From CBDFGT01 sp965247225 (GTDB taxonomy: Bacteria; Pseudomonadota; Alphaproteobacteria; Rhizobiales; Rhizobiaceae): 17,131 nt of DNA. The notes under the pieces are model-generated. The model did no database searches and was not told the origin of the DNA. It saw nothing but the letters and a program-made list of their open reading frames with translations. Where the stretch lies: NCBI GenBank assembly GCA_965247225.1, contig CBDFGT010000041.1, positions 1-17,131 of the forward strand, in the 5' to 3' direction. The position numbers and the translations under genes are program-made. Of this stretch, positions 7,831-14,993 are shown piece after piece (the first letter of the stretch is position 1; each line of letters begins with the position of its first letter).

Positions 7831-8613
7831 TCACACAATCAGGGCAAGGGTGCACAGAATGGTAATCTCGCTGATCTGCTGGCTTGCCCCGAGTGTATCG
7901 CCGGTATTGCCGCCGATTTTATGCAGTGTAAAACGGGAAAAGATGTAGGTGGCGACCATGGACGCCAGAGCAGCAAGGGCTGTCTGCCAAAATCCGGCAT
8001 CGGGAACCATCAGCACACATACCAGAAGACCGGCAGACCCAAAGGCAATAGAGGCTGACAGGGAATCAGGCTCTCCGACCCGGCTGGCAACACCATCCTT
8101 GCGGGCGGGCGGAAGCAGCCTCCAGTGCCAGACCATACAGGCGCGGCTGAGCGCAGCCGTTGCCACCAGAACACAGCCGGAAGCGGTGGGCGACAATGTG
8201 GCAAACAGGATGGCCATGGCTGATGCACGCAGGGCAAAGGTGAAAAACAGGGCCACGCCGCCATAGGTGCCGATCCGGCTGTCGCGCATGATGGCCATGG
8301 CCTGTTCCGGTGTCTTGCCGCCTCCCAGTCCATCCGCGGTGTCGCACAGGCCATCCTCATGCAAAACGCCGGTAATCGCGGTATGGACGGCCAGTGCCAG
8401 CAGGGCAGAAATAATGGCGTCAGCCCGAAAGGCATCAAGAACCGAAAAGACGGCAGCACCGGGCAGGGCAATCAGGGCACCGGCAACTGCAAAAGCCTGC
8501 ACCGCCCGGTTCAGCTTGCCATCATGCCCGATGAAATGGCGCTCCGGCATGTGAACACGGCTCAAAAATGCCACAGAACGGGCAATGTCATCAATAAAAT
8601 CACGAATTATCAT
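7831..8613 (-). CDS. cobS: Adenosylcobinamide-GDP ribazoletransferase (cobalamin synthase)
   Basis: 260-residue integral membrane protein, normal length. It joins adenosylcobinamide-GDP to alpha-ribazole (or its phosphate), the final ring-assembly step of adenosylcobalamin synthesis. The family signature is clear: TGVLHEDGLCDTADGLGGG at residues 81-99, followed by IMRDSRIGTYGGVALFF (108-124), containing the acidic metal-binding residues. Several hydrophobic helices follow. It is divergent from cobT, which supplies the alpha-ribazole phosphate, with 131 bases between the two starts. No cobalamin-riboswitch core sequence was recognised in that spacer. Confidence 0.95.
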   Translation of the reverse strand: MIIRDFIDDIARSVAFLSRVHMPERHFIGHDGKLNRAVQAFAVAGALIALPGAAVFSVLDAFRADAIISALLALAVHTAITGVLHEDGLCDTADGLGGGKTPEQAMAIMRDSRIGTYGGVALFFTFALRASAMAILFATLSPTASGCVLVATAALSRACMVWHWRLLPPARKDGVASRVGEPDSLSASIAFGSAGLLVCVLMVPDAGFWQTALAALASMVATYIFSRFTLHKIGGNTGDTLGASQQISEITILCTLALIV

Positions 8614-8744
8614 GGTTTCCCCCGGATTTGCAGTAGCAGCGACATGGACAGGCGTTTATGCAATTGCCGGACTCATCCATCCTCCTTAAGAGGGGTGCCA
8701 TTCTATCACGAGCTTGAACAGCAAAAAATAAGGTACAGTGAGCA

Positions 8745-9761
8745 ATGTCTGCCAGCGCCCTGCCATTTGACGATTTTCGCAACCTTCTGAAGTCCATGCC
8801 GGGCCCTGATCAGGCCGCAGTGCAAGAAGCAAGGGCGCGCGACAGCCAGTTGACCAAACCGCAGGGTGCACTGGGACGGCTGGAGGAAATTGCCTTCTGG
8901 CTGGCCGCCTGGACGGGCAGGGCACCGGCGGTGAACCGTCCGCTTGTCGCCATTTTTGCCGGCAACCATGGCGTGACTGCGCAGGGTGTGTCGCCGTTTC
9001 CGCCGTCCGTCACCCGGCAGATGGTCGAGAATTTTGCAGCCGGTGGTGCCGCCATCAACCAGATATGCGTGACATATGACCTCGGTCTGAAGGTCTTCGA
9101 CCTTGCGCTGGAGTTCCCGACACAGGACATCACGCAGGAAGCGGCGCTGTCCGAGCGCGATTGTGCGGCAACAATGGCCTTCGGCATGGAGGCCATTTCA
9201 GGCGGCACCGACCTGTTGTGTATTGGTGAAATGGGCATTGGCAATACCACAATTGCGGCAGCCATTTTCCATGCGCTTTATGGTGGAGCAGCGGCGGACT
9301 GGGTGGGTCCTGGAACAGGTGCCGAAGGGGAGGGGCTGAAACGCAAGATTGATGCTGTTGAGCGCGCGGTTGCCCTGCACAAGGCGCATCTGGGCGACCC
9401 CCTGGAAGTTTTGCGCCGTCTTGGCGGGCGTGAAATTGCCGCCATGGCCGGCGCCATTCTGGCAGCCCGCATGCAAAAGGTTCCGGTCATTATTGACGGC
9501 TATGTGGCAACATCGGCGGCGGCCATCCTGCTGGCTGTCAACGCTCACGCGCTGGATCATTGCTTGATAGGGCATGTTTCGGCAGAGCCCGGTCATATAA
9601 AAGCCATAGAAAAAATGGGAAAGACCCCGCTCCTGGCGCTCGGAATGCGGCTGGGCGAGGGAACAGGCGCGGCTCTGGCTGCGGGCATTGTCAAGGCAGC
9701 CGCTGCCTGCCATTCAGGCATGGCAACATTTGCCAGCGCCGGAGTGAGCAACAAGGACTGA
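8745..9761 (+). CDS. cobT: Nicotinate-nucleotide--dimethylbenzimidazole phosphoribosyltransferase
   Basis: 338 residues, normal length. It transfers phosphoribose from nicotinate mononucleotide to 5,6-dimethylbenzimidazole, giving alpha-ribazole 5'-phosphate, the lower-ligand precursor used by CobS. Conserved stretches are LTKPQGALGRLEEIA (36-50), FAGNHGVTAQGVSPFP (71-86), GEMGIGNTTIAAA (161-173), VGPGTG (187-192) and LGEGTGAALA (303-312); E305 in the last corresponds to the catalytic base known from the Salmonella enzyme. This CobT is the phosphoribosyltransferase (the CobU of Pseudomonas nomenclature), not the cobaltochelatase subunit of the same name. It begins a plus-strand run with dgkA. 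Confidence 0.95.
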   Translation: MSASALPFDDFRNLLKSMPGPDQAAVQEARARDSQLTKPQGALGRLEEIAFWLAAWTGRAPAVNRPLVAIFAGNHGVTAQGVSPFPPSVTRQMVENFAAGGAAINQICVTYDLGLKVFDLALEFPTQDITQEAALSERDCAATMAFGMEAISGGTDLLCIGEMGIGNTTIAAAIFHALYGGAAADWVGPGTGAEGEGLKRKIDAVERAVALHKAHLGDPLEVLRRLGGREIAAMAGAILAARMQKVPVIIDGYVATSAAAILLAVNAHALDHCLIGHVSAEPGHIKAIEKMGKTPLLALGMRLGEGTGAALAAGIVKAAAACHSGMATFASAGVSNKD

Positions 9762-9791
9762 CAGGACGCAGACTTGTATCGTGGGGGGACT

Positions 9792-10175
9792 ATGAACGAC
9801 AGGCCGGCATACAAGAAGCAGACCGGAATTGCCCATTTCTGGGCCGCCGCGCTCTATTCATGGCAAGGGTTTAACCGGCTGGTCGGCGAGGCTGCTTTCC
9901 GTCAGGAACTCGCAGCTTTCGTCGTCGGCCTGCTGGTTCTGATTGTTGCCGGTGCCGCCCTGGCACACATGCTGACTTTTCTGATCCTGATGCTGGTTCT
10001 TTTTGCCTTTGAGGCCATCAATACGGCCATTGAGGAACTGGTGGACCGGGTATCGCCCGAAATTTCCAATGTGGGAAAACATGCCAAGGATCTGGGCTCC
10101 TTTGCCGTGTCCTGCCTGATCGTCAGCAATGGTGTATTTTTTCTTTACGTTGTTGTGATGACACTGTGGAGCTGA
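9792..10175 (+). CDS. dgkA: Diacylglycerol kinase, DgkA type
   Basis: 127-residue integral membrane kinase, three transmembrane helices (about 41-58, 60-73, 105-124). It phosphorylates diacylglycerol with ATP, recycling lipid released by envelope glycan synthesis. The prokaryotic DAGK signature FEAINTAIEELVDRV is at 73-87 (E74, N77 and E81 match the catalytic and metal-binding positions of E. coli DgkA), followed by GKHAKDLGSFAV (95-106); AAFRQE (35-40) is also conserved. The ATG at 9792 is preceded by a strong GGGGGGA (9783-9789). An ATG or near start 18 bases upstream is less likely. It is 30 bases downstream of cobT, so probably co-transcribed. Confidence 0.93.
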   Translation: MNDRPAYKKQTGIAHFWAAALYSWQGFNRLVGEAAFRQELAAFVVGLLVLIVAGAALAHMLTFLILMLVLFAFEAINTAIEELVDRVSPEISNVGKHAKDLGSFAVSCLIVSNGVFFLYVVVMTLWS

Positions 10176-10239
10176 CACTTCGCGGCTTTACGCTCCCGCA
10201 ATGCGATGATAAAATCGGTCTGAGCAATGCGGGATCGTG

Positions 10240-10491
10240 ATGGCAGTTTTTAGCCGTAAATATGTTCAGGGAGCATCAAGGGCGACTGCGCGGATCGGGC
10301 GGCTTGGCTGGCGTATGGCTGTACTGTTTGCAGGTGCCGTGCTGGCGCTGGTGATTGCCCTTGCGTCTCTGGCGGTTTTGTGTGTGGTATGGCCGATACT
10401 CAGGATGCCGGGCAGACCCGGTGCATCAGGCGGTTTGCGCCGGGAAAAAACGTCGGTGGTCACGCCGCCTGTCCATGAAACGGTTCTGTGA
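10240..10491 (+). CDS. Small single-pass membrane protein, unknown
   Basis: 83 residues from ATG 10240 (an overlapping GTG at 10237 is an alternative). A basic N-terminal part with several Arg, one long hydrophobic stretch (about 26-52, MAVLFAGAVLALVIALASLAV) and a polar tail suggest an N-in single-pass inner membrane protein. I recognise no family. An imperfect hairpin (10195-10204 with 10224-10233) lies directly in front of the start. The stop is 2 bases from the stop of the convergent histidine kinase gene. It may be part of the cobT-dgkA run. Confidence 0.5.
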   Translation: MAVFSRKYVQGASRATARIGRLGWRMAVLFAGAVLALVIALASLAVLCVVWPILRMPGRPGASGGLRREKTSVVTPPVHETVL

Positions 10492-10493
10492 GA

Positions 10494-12029
10494 TCAACCG
10501 AAGCTTTTGCGTTTGTGTGCCACGGCATGGGTTTCCTCTACGGCCGGAACGCTTGAGAGAACCCGTTTTGCAGGCAGAATGGCGATGACTTCCGTTCCCT
10601 GCCGCAATTTTGATTTGAACAGGAATTGTCCATTATGCTTGTCGAGAATGGCCTGCACGATCGGAAGACCCAGGCCGGTTCCCTGTTCGGCGCTTTTGAT
10701 GGCAATCGATCCCTGACCGAAGGCTGACAGGACGACAGGAATCTCTTCCTCGGCAATACCGGGTCCATTGTCCTTGATGGACACATATTGGCCACCGCCG
10801 GAGGTCCAGCCCACCTTGACGAAAATTTCTCCGTTTTGCGGCGTGAATTTCACGGCATTCGACAGCAAATTCAGCATCACCTGACGCATGGCTTTTTCAT
10901 CGGCCCAGATGGCGGGCATGTTGCGTTCAAACTGGTCGTTGATCCGGATATTCTTGGCGCGGGCACGCAGCTGCACCATGCCAATGCAATCCTCGGCAAT
11001 GTCGCAGAGCATGACAGCCTCTTCATGCAGGTCGTACCGGCCGGCTTCAATGCGCGACAGATCCAGGATCTCGTTGATAAGATTGAGCAGGTGCTGGCCT
11101 GACCGGTGGATATCGCTGGTATATTCCTTGTAGGTCGGGTTGTTCAGCGGCCCAAGCACTTCTGTCGCCATCACCTCGGAAAAACCGAGTATGGCATTCA
11201 AGGGCGTTCTGAGTTCATGCGACATGGAGGCCAGGAAGCGCGATTTTGCCATATTGGCTTCTTCCGCACGGCGGCGGGCTTCATCCGACATGGATTTTGC
11301 CACTTCCAGTTCGGCAATCAGATCATCTTTTTCCACCTGAAAATTCAAAAGCTTGATATTGGAGTTGTACAGCACGGAGGTAATATAGATAAACAGAACC
11401 AGTGTTGCCGAAAACAGGGCTGTGATGCCCATCGCAGCGGTCGTGGGAAACAGGATGGCGTTGATCAGCAGCGCGATATTGACCGGCAGGAAAGTCGCGA
11501 TCAGCGCATTGCGGATCATAAAATGGGACATGGCCACGGCACTGAGTGCCAGCATCAAAGTCCCGGCCTTGTAGAAGGAAAATGTTGCCAGATTGCAGGC
11601 GTCACATGTCTGGACCGCATAATAGGCCCAGCACAGGCCCATCAGGATTTGACCTGCCAGAAACCGCTTTTTCCATATGACACTTTTTTCGACAGTCAGA
11701 TCCTGGTTGCTCGCCAGTCGTGCGACAACTGCCAGTCCGGCATGGGTTGTCAGTGCAACCACGGACCAGAGGATAATATTGAGCTGGCCCGTCAGCAAGG
11801 TGCCGATGATGGCCACAGTAATAATGAACAAGGGCAGGACAGACGCACTCTGGATGACAGAATTGATATAAATCAGCAGCATTTCGCGTTCAAAACGTGG
11901 AACTTCTGCGTGACCAGCCTGCAATTTGTCTCGTGTGACGCGAACAGCCTTCGCCACAGCCTTGTTTTTATGGATACGGGACATGTCGACGATGTTTTTG
12001 TCTGTCGATGTGCTGACGCCTTGACTCAT
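10494..12029 (-). CDS. Membrane sensor histidine kinase (PleC/DivJ/PdhS-like core)
   Basis: 511 residues from ATG 12029. A cytoplasmic N-terminus is followed by about six to seven hydrophobic segments (about 55-225) with no large periplasmic domain, then a coiled coil (about 232-265), and the kinase core: H-box MSHELRTPLNAILGFSEVM (H271), N-box with NLLSNAVKF (about 386-394), G1 DNGPGIA (420-426) and G2 GTGLGLP (450-456). The segment after the H-box (SGQHLLNLINEILDLSRIEAGRYDL) is typical of the alphaproteobacterial PleC/DivJ/PdhS group. A TTG-initiated extension to 12080 is possible, as is a start at ATG 11984. No receiver domain and no adjacent response regulator. Signal and partner are unknown. 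Confidence 0.88.
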   Translation of the reverse strand: MSQGVSTSTDKNIVDMSRIHKNKAVAKAVRVTRDKLQAGHAEVPRFEREMLLIYINSVIQSASVLPLFIITVAIIGTLLTGQLNIILWSVVALTTHAGLAVVARLASNQDLTVEKSVIWKKRFLAGQILMGLCWAYYAVQTCDACNLATFSFYKAGTLMLALSAVAMSHFMIRNALIATFLPVNIALLINAILFPTTAAMGITALFSATLVLFIYITSVLYNSNIKLLNFQVEKDDLIAELEVAKSMSDEARRRAEEANMAKSRFLASMSHELRTPLNAILGFSEVMATEVLGPLNNPTYKEYTSDIHRSGQHLLNLINEILDLSRIEAGRYDLHEEAVMLCDIAEDCIGMVQLRARAKNIRINDQFERNMPAIWADEKAMRQVMLNLLSNAVKFTPQNGEIFVKVGWTSGGGQYVSIKDNGPGIAEEEIPVVLSAFGQGSIAIKSAEQGTGLGLPIVQAILDKHNGQFLFKSKLRQGTEVIAILPAKRVLSSVPAVEETHAVAHKRKSFG

Positions 12030-12194
12030 ACCGCTACACAAGATTGAGGTGAATTTTACTCTCCGGACACTAATGCGCAATGATTAAGAATGTCTTCATG
12101 TAAACCTTTTGTTTTCCATGATTGTGATGCCGCGTCACATATGCGATCAGGCCGTGGTGCGGACATGTCCGGAAAAAGTTGCAGGAGGATTATC

Positions 12195-12818
12195 ATGGGT
12201 GAAAACCGGGTAGACGGGCTGTCCCGGGAGATCAGCATGTGCAGGCTCTGCATTGAGCAGCCCTCAGGAAAGCACGCTCTGCCCCATGCGCCTCGCCCGG
12301 TGGCTGTTTTGTCCGCAAAAGCCAGAATCCTGATTGCCGGCCAGGCACCGGGCTTGCGCGTGCACCAGACAGGAAAGCCTTTCAACGATGCTTCCGGTGA
12401 CCGGCTGCGGGACTGGCTGGGTGTAAGCTCCGGCGCGTTTTATGATCCGGCCCTTTTTGCGATTCTGCCGATGGGTTTCTGTTTTCCGGGCTACGATGCC
12501 AGGGGGGCCGACCTGCCGCCACGCAAGGAATGTGCACCCTTGTGGCGCAAACCTGCCATGGCGGCAATGCCGCAGATCGCGCTGGTTCTGGCGGTCGGTT
12601 CTTATGCGCAGGCCTGGCATTTGCAGGACCGGGCAAAAAAATCCATGACAGATACGGTTTTGAACTGGCGGTCTTTTGCAGGCGGAAACAGCGGACCGTC
12701 CGTCATGCCTTTGCCCCATCCAGGCTGGCGCAATACAGGCTGGCTGAAGCGGAATCCCTGGTTTGAAGAGGACGTGTTGCCCGAACTGAAAAGACGCATA
12801 AATATCCTGATCAGCTGA
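12195..12818 (+). CDS. Uracil-DNA glycosylase family protein (COG1573-like)
   Basis: 207 residues from ATG 12195, which follows AGGAGG (12183-12188) closely. Family features: a motif-A-like GQAPGLRVHQTGKPFNDASG (49-68) and a C-terminal PLPHPGWRN (172-180) at the position of the HPSP-type leucine-loop motif. Four Cys at C16, C19, C96 and C113 have a CxxC and a 17-residue spacing like those of Fe-S-cluster family 4 UDGs. It would remove uracil or other deaminated bases from DNA. The motifs differ enough from textbook family 4 and 5 enzymes that substrate is uncertain. Divergent from the histidine kinase. The 12-base palindrome CGGACATGTCCG lies at 12160-12171. Confidence 0.8.
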   Translation: MGENRVDGLSREISMCRLCIEQPSGKHALPHAPRPVAVLSAKARILIAGQAPGLRVHQTGKPFNDASGDRLRDWLGVSSGAFYDPALFAILPMGFCFPGYDARGADLPPRKECAPLWRKPAMAAMPQIALVLAVGSYAQAWHLQDRAKKSMTDTVLNWRSFAGGNSGPSVMPLPHPGWRNTGWLKRNPWFEEDVLPELKRRINILIS

Positions 12819-12886
12819 AATCATGTTCTTTCATTTTACCAGAATCGCGGTATGTTAAAGAATAGTTTTCCAAATAAGGGTGTTTG

Positions 12887-13375
12887 ATGGACCGTCTCGA
12901 TCGAAAAATTCTTCGCTTGCTGCAAGAGGATTCCACTCTGGCAGTTGCCGATCTGGCAAAAAAAGTCGGGCTTTCAACAACGCCTTGCTGGCGGCGAATC
13001 CAGAAGATGGAAGAGGATGGCGTTATCCGCCGCCGTGTGGCGCTTCTGGATCCGGTCAAGGTCAACACGAAGGTGACGGTTTTCGTGTCGATCCGCACCC
13101 ATACCCATTCGATTGAATGGCTCAAGCGCTTCTCGGAGGTCGTTGGCGAGTTTCCGGAAGTCGTCGAGTTCTACCGGATGAGTGGCGATGTAGACTATCT
13201 CTTGCGCGTGGTGGTGCCGGATATTGCCGCCTATGATGCGTTCTACAAGCGCATGATCGCCAAAATCGAAATTCGGGATGTCTCCTCGGCCTTTGCCATG
13301 GAACAGATCAAATATTCGACGGAACTGCCGCTCGAATATATGGTTCTGGAACAGTCGAAGAGCTCGGAAGAGTGA
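12887..13375 (+). CDS. Lrp/AsnC family transcriptional regulator
   Basis: 162 residues, typical length. An N-terminal winged helix-turn-helix starts LDRKILRLLQEDSTLAVADL and has VGLSTTPCWRRIQKMEEDGVI (26-46) as the recognition part; the C-terminal RAM/AsnC ligand-binding domain spans about 62-140 with VVEFYRMSGDVDYLLRVVVPD. Such proteins form dimers to octamers and answer to amino acids. ATG 12887 is preceded by AAGGG at 12876-12880; a TTG just before it is in frame but less likely. No amino-acid transport or catabolic gene adjoins it on either side, so the target is unknown. Confidence 0.93.
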   Translation: MDRLDRKILRLLQEDSTLAVADLAKKVGLSTTPCWRRIQKMEEDGVIRRRVALLDPVKVNTKVTVFVSIRTHTHSIEWLKRFSEVVGEFPEVVEFYRMSGDVDYLLRVVVPDIAAYDAFYKRMIAKIEIRDVSSAFAMEQIKYSTELPLEYMVLEQSKSSEE

Positions 13376-13406
13376 TTGGGCGGACTTTGGCGCGGTCACG
13401 TTAAAT

Positions 13407-13463
13407 ATCCAATATCTCGATTAAGTGATTTTTGAATCTTTTCAAGGATGCTATTTATTGGAT
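13407..13463. promoter_or_regulatory. Candidate operator repeats of the toxin-antitoxin cassette
   Basis: ATCCAATA (13407-13414) and its exact reverse complement TATTGGAT (13456-13463) bracket a possible promoter (TTGAAT at 13432-13437, TTTATT at 13454-13459, spacer 16). A third copy of ATCCAAT lies just past the toxin gene (14274-14280). Position and symmetry fit autoregulation by the cassette, but 8-bp repeats can arise by chance. Confidence 0.3.
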
Positions 13464-13483
13464 GTCAGTCGCAGGAAATGAAC

Positions 13484-13675
13484 ATGAGTATTTTTAAACA
13501 GCTTGATGCAAAGTCAAAAGACATTCAGAAAATCGGCAAGGTATCCGTTAGGCGTGCGCATAAGGCTGGCGTATCGGCTTTTGTTTCCGACAAGGGGTCG
13601 CCATCAGACATCATCGAGATAAAGCCCGACGGGACAAAGTCGAAGGTAAAGAAGGCGCATTGGACGGCGGCATGA
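13484..13675 (+). CDS. Small protein preceding zeta-type toxin, putative antitoxin
   Basis: 63 residues from ATG 13484, chosen because AGGA (13473-13476) is 7 bases upstream; in-frame ATGs at 13448 and 13478 are worse placed. The product is basic, with no membrane segment. The N-terminal third is charged (FKQLDAKSKDIQKIGKVSVRRAH) and could be helical; the C-terminal half (AGVSAFVSDKGS, then DIIEIKPDGTKSKV) looks like short beta strands. I recognise no classical antitoxin DNA-binding fold. The stop overlaps the start of the toxin by ATGA (13672-13675), so translation is coupled. Antitoxin function is inferred only from this arrangement. The cassette is clearly AT-richer than its neighbours, a sign of transfer. 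Confidence 0.7.
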   Translation: MSIFKQLDAKSKDIQKIGKVSVRRAHKAGVSAFVSDKGSPSDIIEIKPDGTKSKVKKAHWTAA

Positions 13676-14262
13676 CGCCTCCACGCTGTGTCATATTCGC
13701 CGGACCAAATGGTGGTGGCAAGTCGAGTCTTTTTGCAGAGCTGTCCTTGTCTGGTGAGTTTATCAATGCCGATCTCATTGCAGCCTCAATAGATCCCGAA
13801 CATCCAGAATCGGTTGCCTTTACTGCTGGCAGGCAGGTAGTTAAAATGATCGCCAAGAAAATAGTGGCAAAACAGGATTTCATATACGAAATGACCTTGT
13901 CCGGTCTCAGGGCACTACCGATCATGAGGAGAGCAAAAGCTGCTGGTTTTGAAGTTTCCCTCATTTTCGTAGCATTGGAGAGTGCCGATCTTCATGTCTT
14001 CCGTGTCGCGCAGCGTGTGGCCGCTGGTGGACACAATATCGACGAATATGTGGTTCGCAGGCGCTATGAGAAGTCTTTTGACAATCTTCAATTTGCTCTT
14101 TTTATCGCGGACGAGGCTGCGATTTATGATAACAGTTCGGAAGACGGACCTAATGAAATCGCCCGTATTTCAAATGGTAAACTTTTGGTGGACAAGATCG
14201 ATGACAGGACTCACCTCGGCCGATTGACTCGGCAGGCGATCCGGTTGGCTTTTGGCCTATAG
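13672..14262 (+). CDS. Zeta toxin family P-loop kinase
   Basis: 196 residues from ATG 13672 (a TTG at 13660 is an alternative). Walker A is GPNGGGKS (11-18) right after a beta strand (CVIFA). FINADLIA (30-37) supplies D34 at the position of the catalytic Asp of zeta toxins, and YEMTLSG (72-78) matches the conserved (E)TTLSG-like strand. The lid-type Arg/Lys segment RVAQRVAAGGHNIDEYVVRRRYEKSFDNL spans 111-139. Plasmid zeta toxins phosphorylate UDP-N-acetylglucosamine and block cell-wall synthesis; this chromosomal branch has the same core, but its substrate is not known from sequence. A nontoxic kinase role is possible. Paired with the 63-residue gene upstream. Confidence 0.85.
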   Translation: MTPPRCVIFAGPNGGGKSSLFAELSLSGEFINADLIAASIDPEHPESVAFTAGRQVVKMIAKKIVAKQDFIYEMTLSGLRALPIMRRAKAAGFEVSLIFVALESADLHVFRVAQRVAAGGHNIDEYVVRRRYEKSFDNLQFALFIADEAAIYDNSSEDGPNEIARISNGKLLVDKIDDRTHLGRLTRQAIRLAFGL

Positions 14263-14305
14263 TATTTACCGGTATCCAATGATCCAGACATGCAGAATTT
14301 GCTGA

Positions 14306-14993
14306 TCATGATTGATCTGTGGGACGGCCCTTTAGCTTCAATTCGCGCACGGCGTCTTTACCTATCCACCGTGCCGTCTTGTCCGGGCTTGCGACCAGTT
14401 TCTCGGCAAGCGCAAGGGCAGGGCCGTAGCATCCGGGGCGTTTCTTGCCGATATTGCGCAGAGCCCAGTTGACGGCTTTTGTGACAAAATTCCGATCATC
14501 TGTTGAATGCGCTTCCAACAATGGCAGAAAGGCGCTGAAGGTCTCGTCCGGTTCGGATTTGTTGTGGACGGAGGCACCGGCGATCATCGAAAATGCTTGT
14601 CCTGCGCACAAATTCCCGTTCATCGGCAGCGCAGTCCCAAACCAGATCTTGCCAGTAGTCCGTCTGCGTGAGCAGGTCTGTCGCAGTATCGACAATCTCC
14701 CGGGAGTTGAAACCCGCAATCCAGCGCCAGGCTTCCTGCCTGGAAAGGCGCTTTGGCTCGGCTGTATAGAGCTCCAGCATCCGCGCCTCGCGCACATTGC
14801 TGTCCCACAGGGCAAGCGCACGATCATGGTTGCGCTTGAGGAGGCGGGCGATCTTTTGCATGTCCGGATTGGAAATGCCAAGTGCGGTTCCGGTCTTGAT
14901 GCCGAAACGCGCCATGCCCGCCACATTGGTATCGGATTGCAGCGTCCGCAGATGGCCAACAATGTCTGCGGCAGAACTGTCAGACCCGATCAT
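14306..14993 (-). pseudogene. DNA alkylation repair protein (AlkD-like), frameshifted
   Basis: Two overlapping frames together make a full-length HEAT-repeat DNA glycosylase of the AlkD/COG4912 family, which excises N3- and N7-alkylated bases. The first frame (ATG 14993) gives MARFGIKTGTALGIS, LALWDSNVREARMLEL and up to ADEREFVRRT; the matching remainder, AFSMIAGASVHNK through DDRNFVTKAVNWALRNIGKK, ARWIGKDAVREL and the stop at 14306, lies in another frame. The switch maps to about 14597-14598, where removing one T from the plus strand restores RRT-AFSMIAGAS. As it stands, the first frame ends at 14496 with 165 residues. The start overlaps the stop of the upstream dehydrogenase gene by ATGA. 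It is either a recent pseudogene or a one-base sequencing error. Confidence 0.85.

Noticed and set aside
8614..8744. Possible cobalamin riboswitch between cobS and cobT
   Set aside because: No B12-box-like core or conserved stems could be recognised in the 131 bases.
11106..12047. 313-codon open frame on the plus strand
   Set aside because: Exactly antisense to the histidine kinase, whose motifs are unmistakable; the product is Gln/His/Cys-rich with no family.
12160..12171. Perfect palindrome CGGACATGTCCG before the UDG gene as an SOS/LexA operator
   Set aside because: It does not match the alphaproteobacterial LexA pattern (GTTC-N7-GTTC or GAAC-N7-GAAC), and a 12-base palindrome is expected a few times by chance in a window this size.
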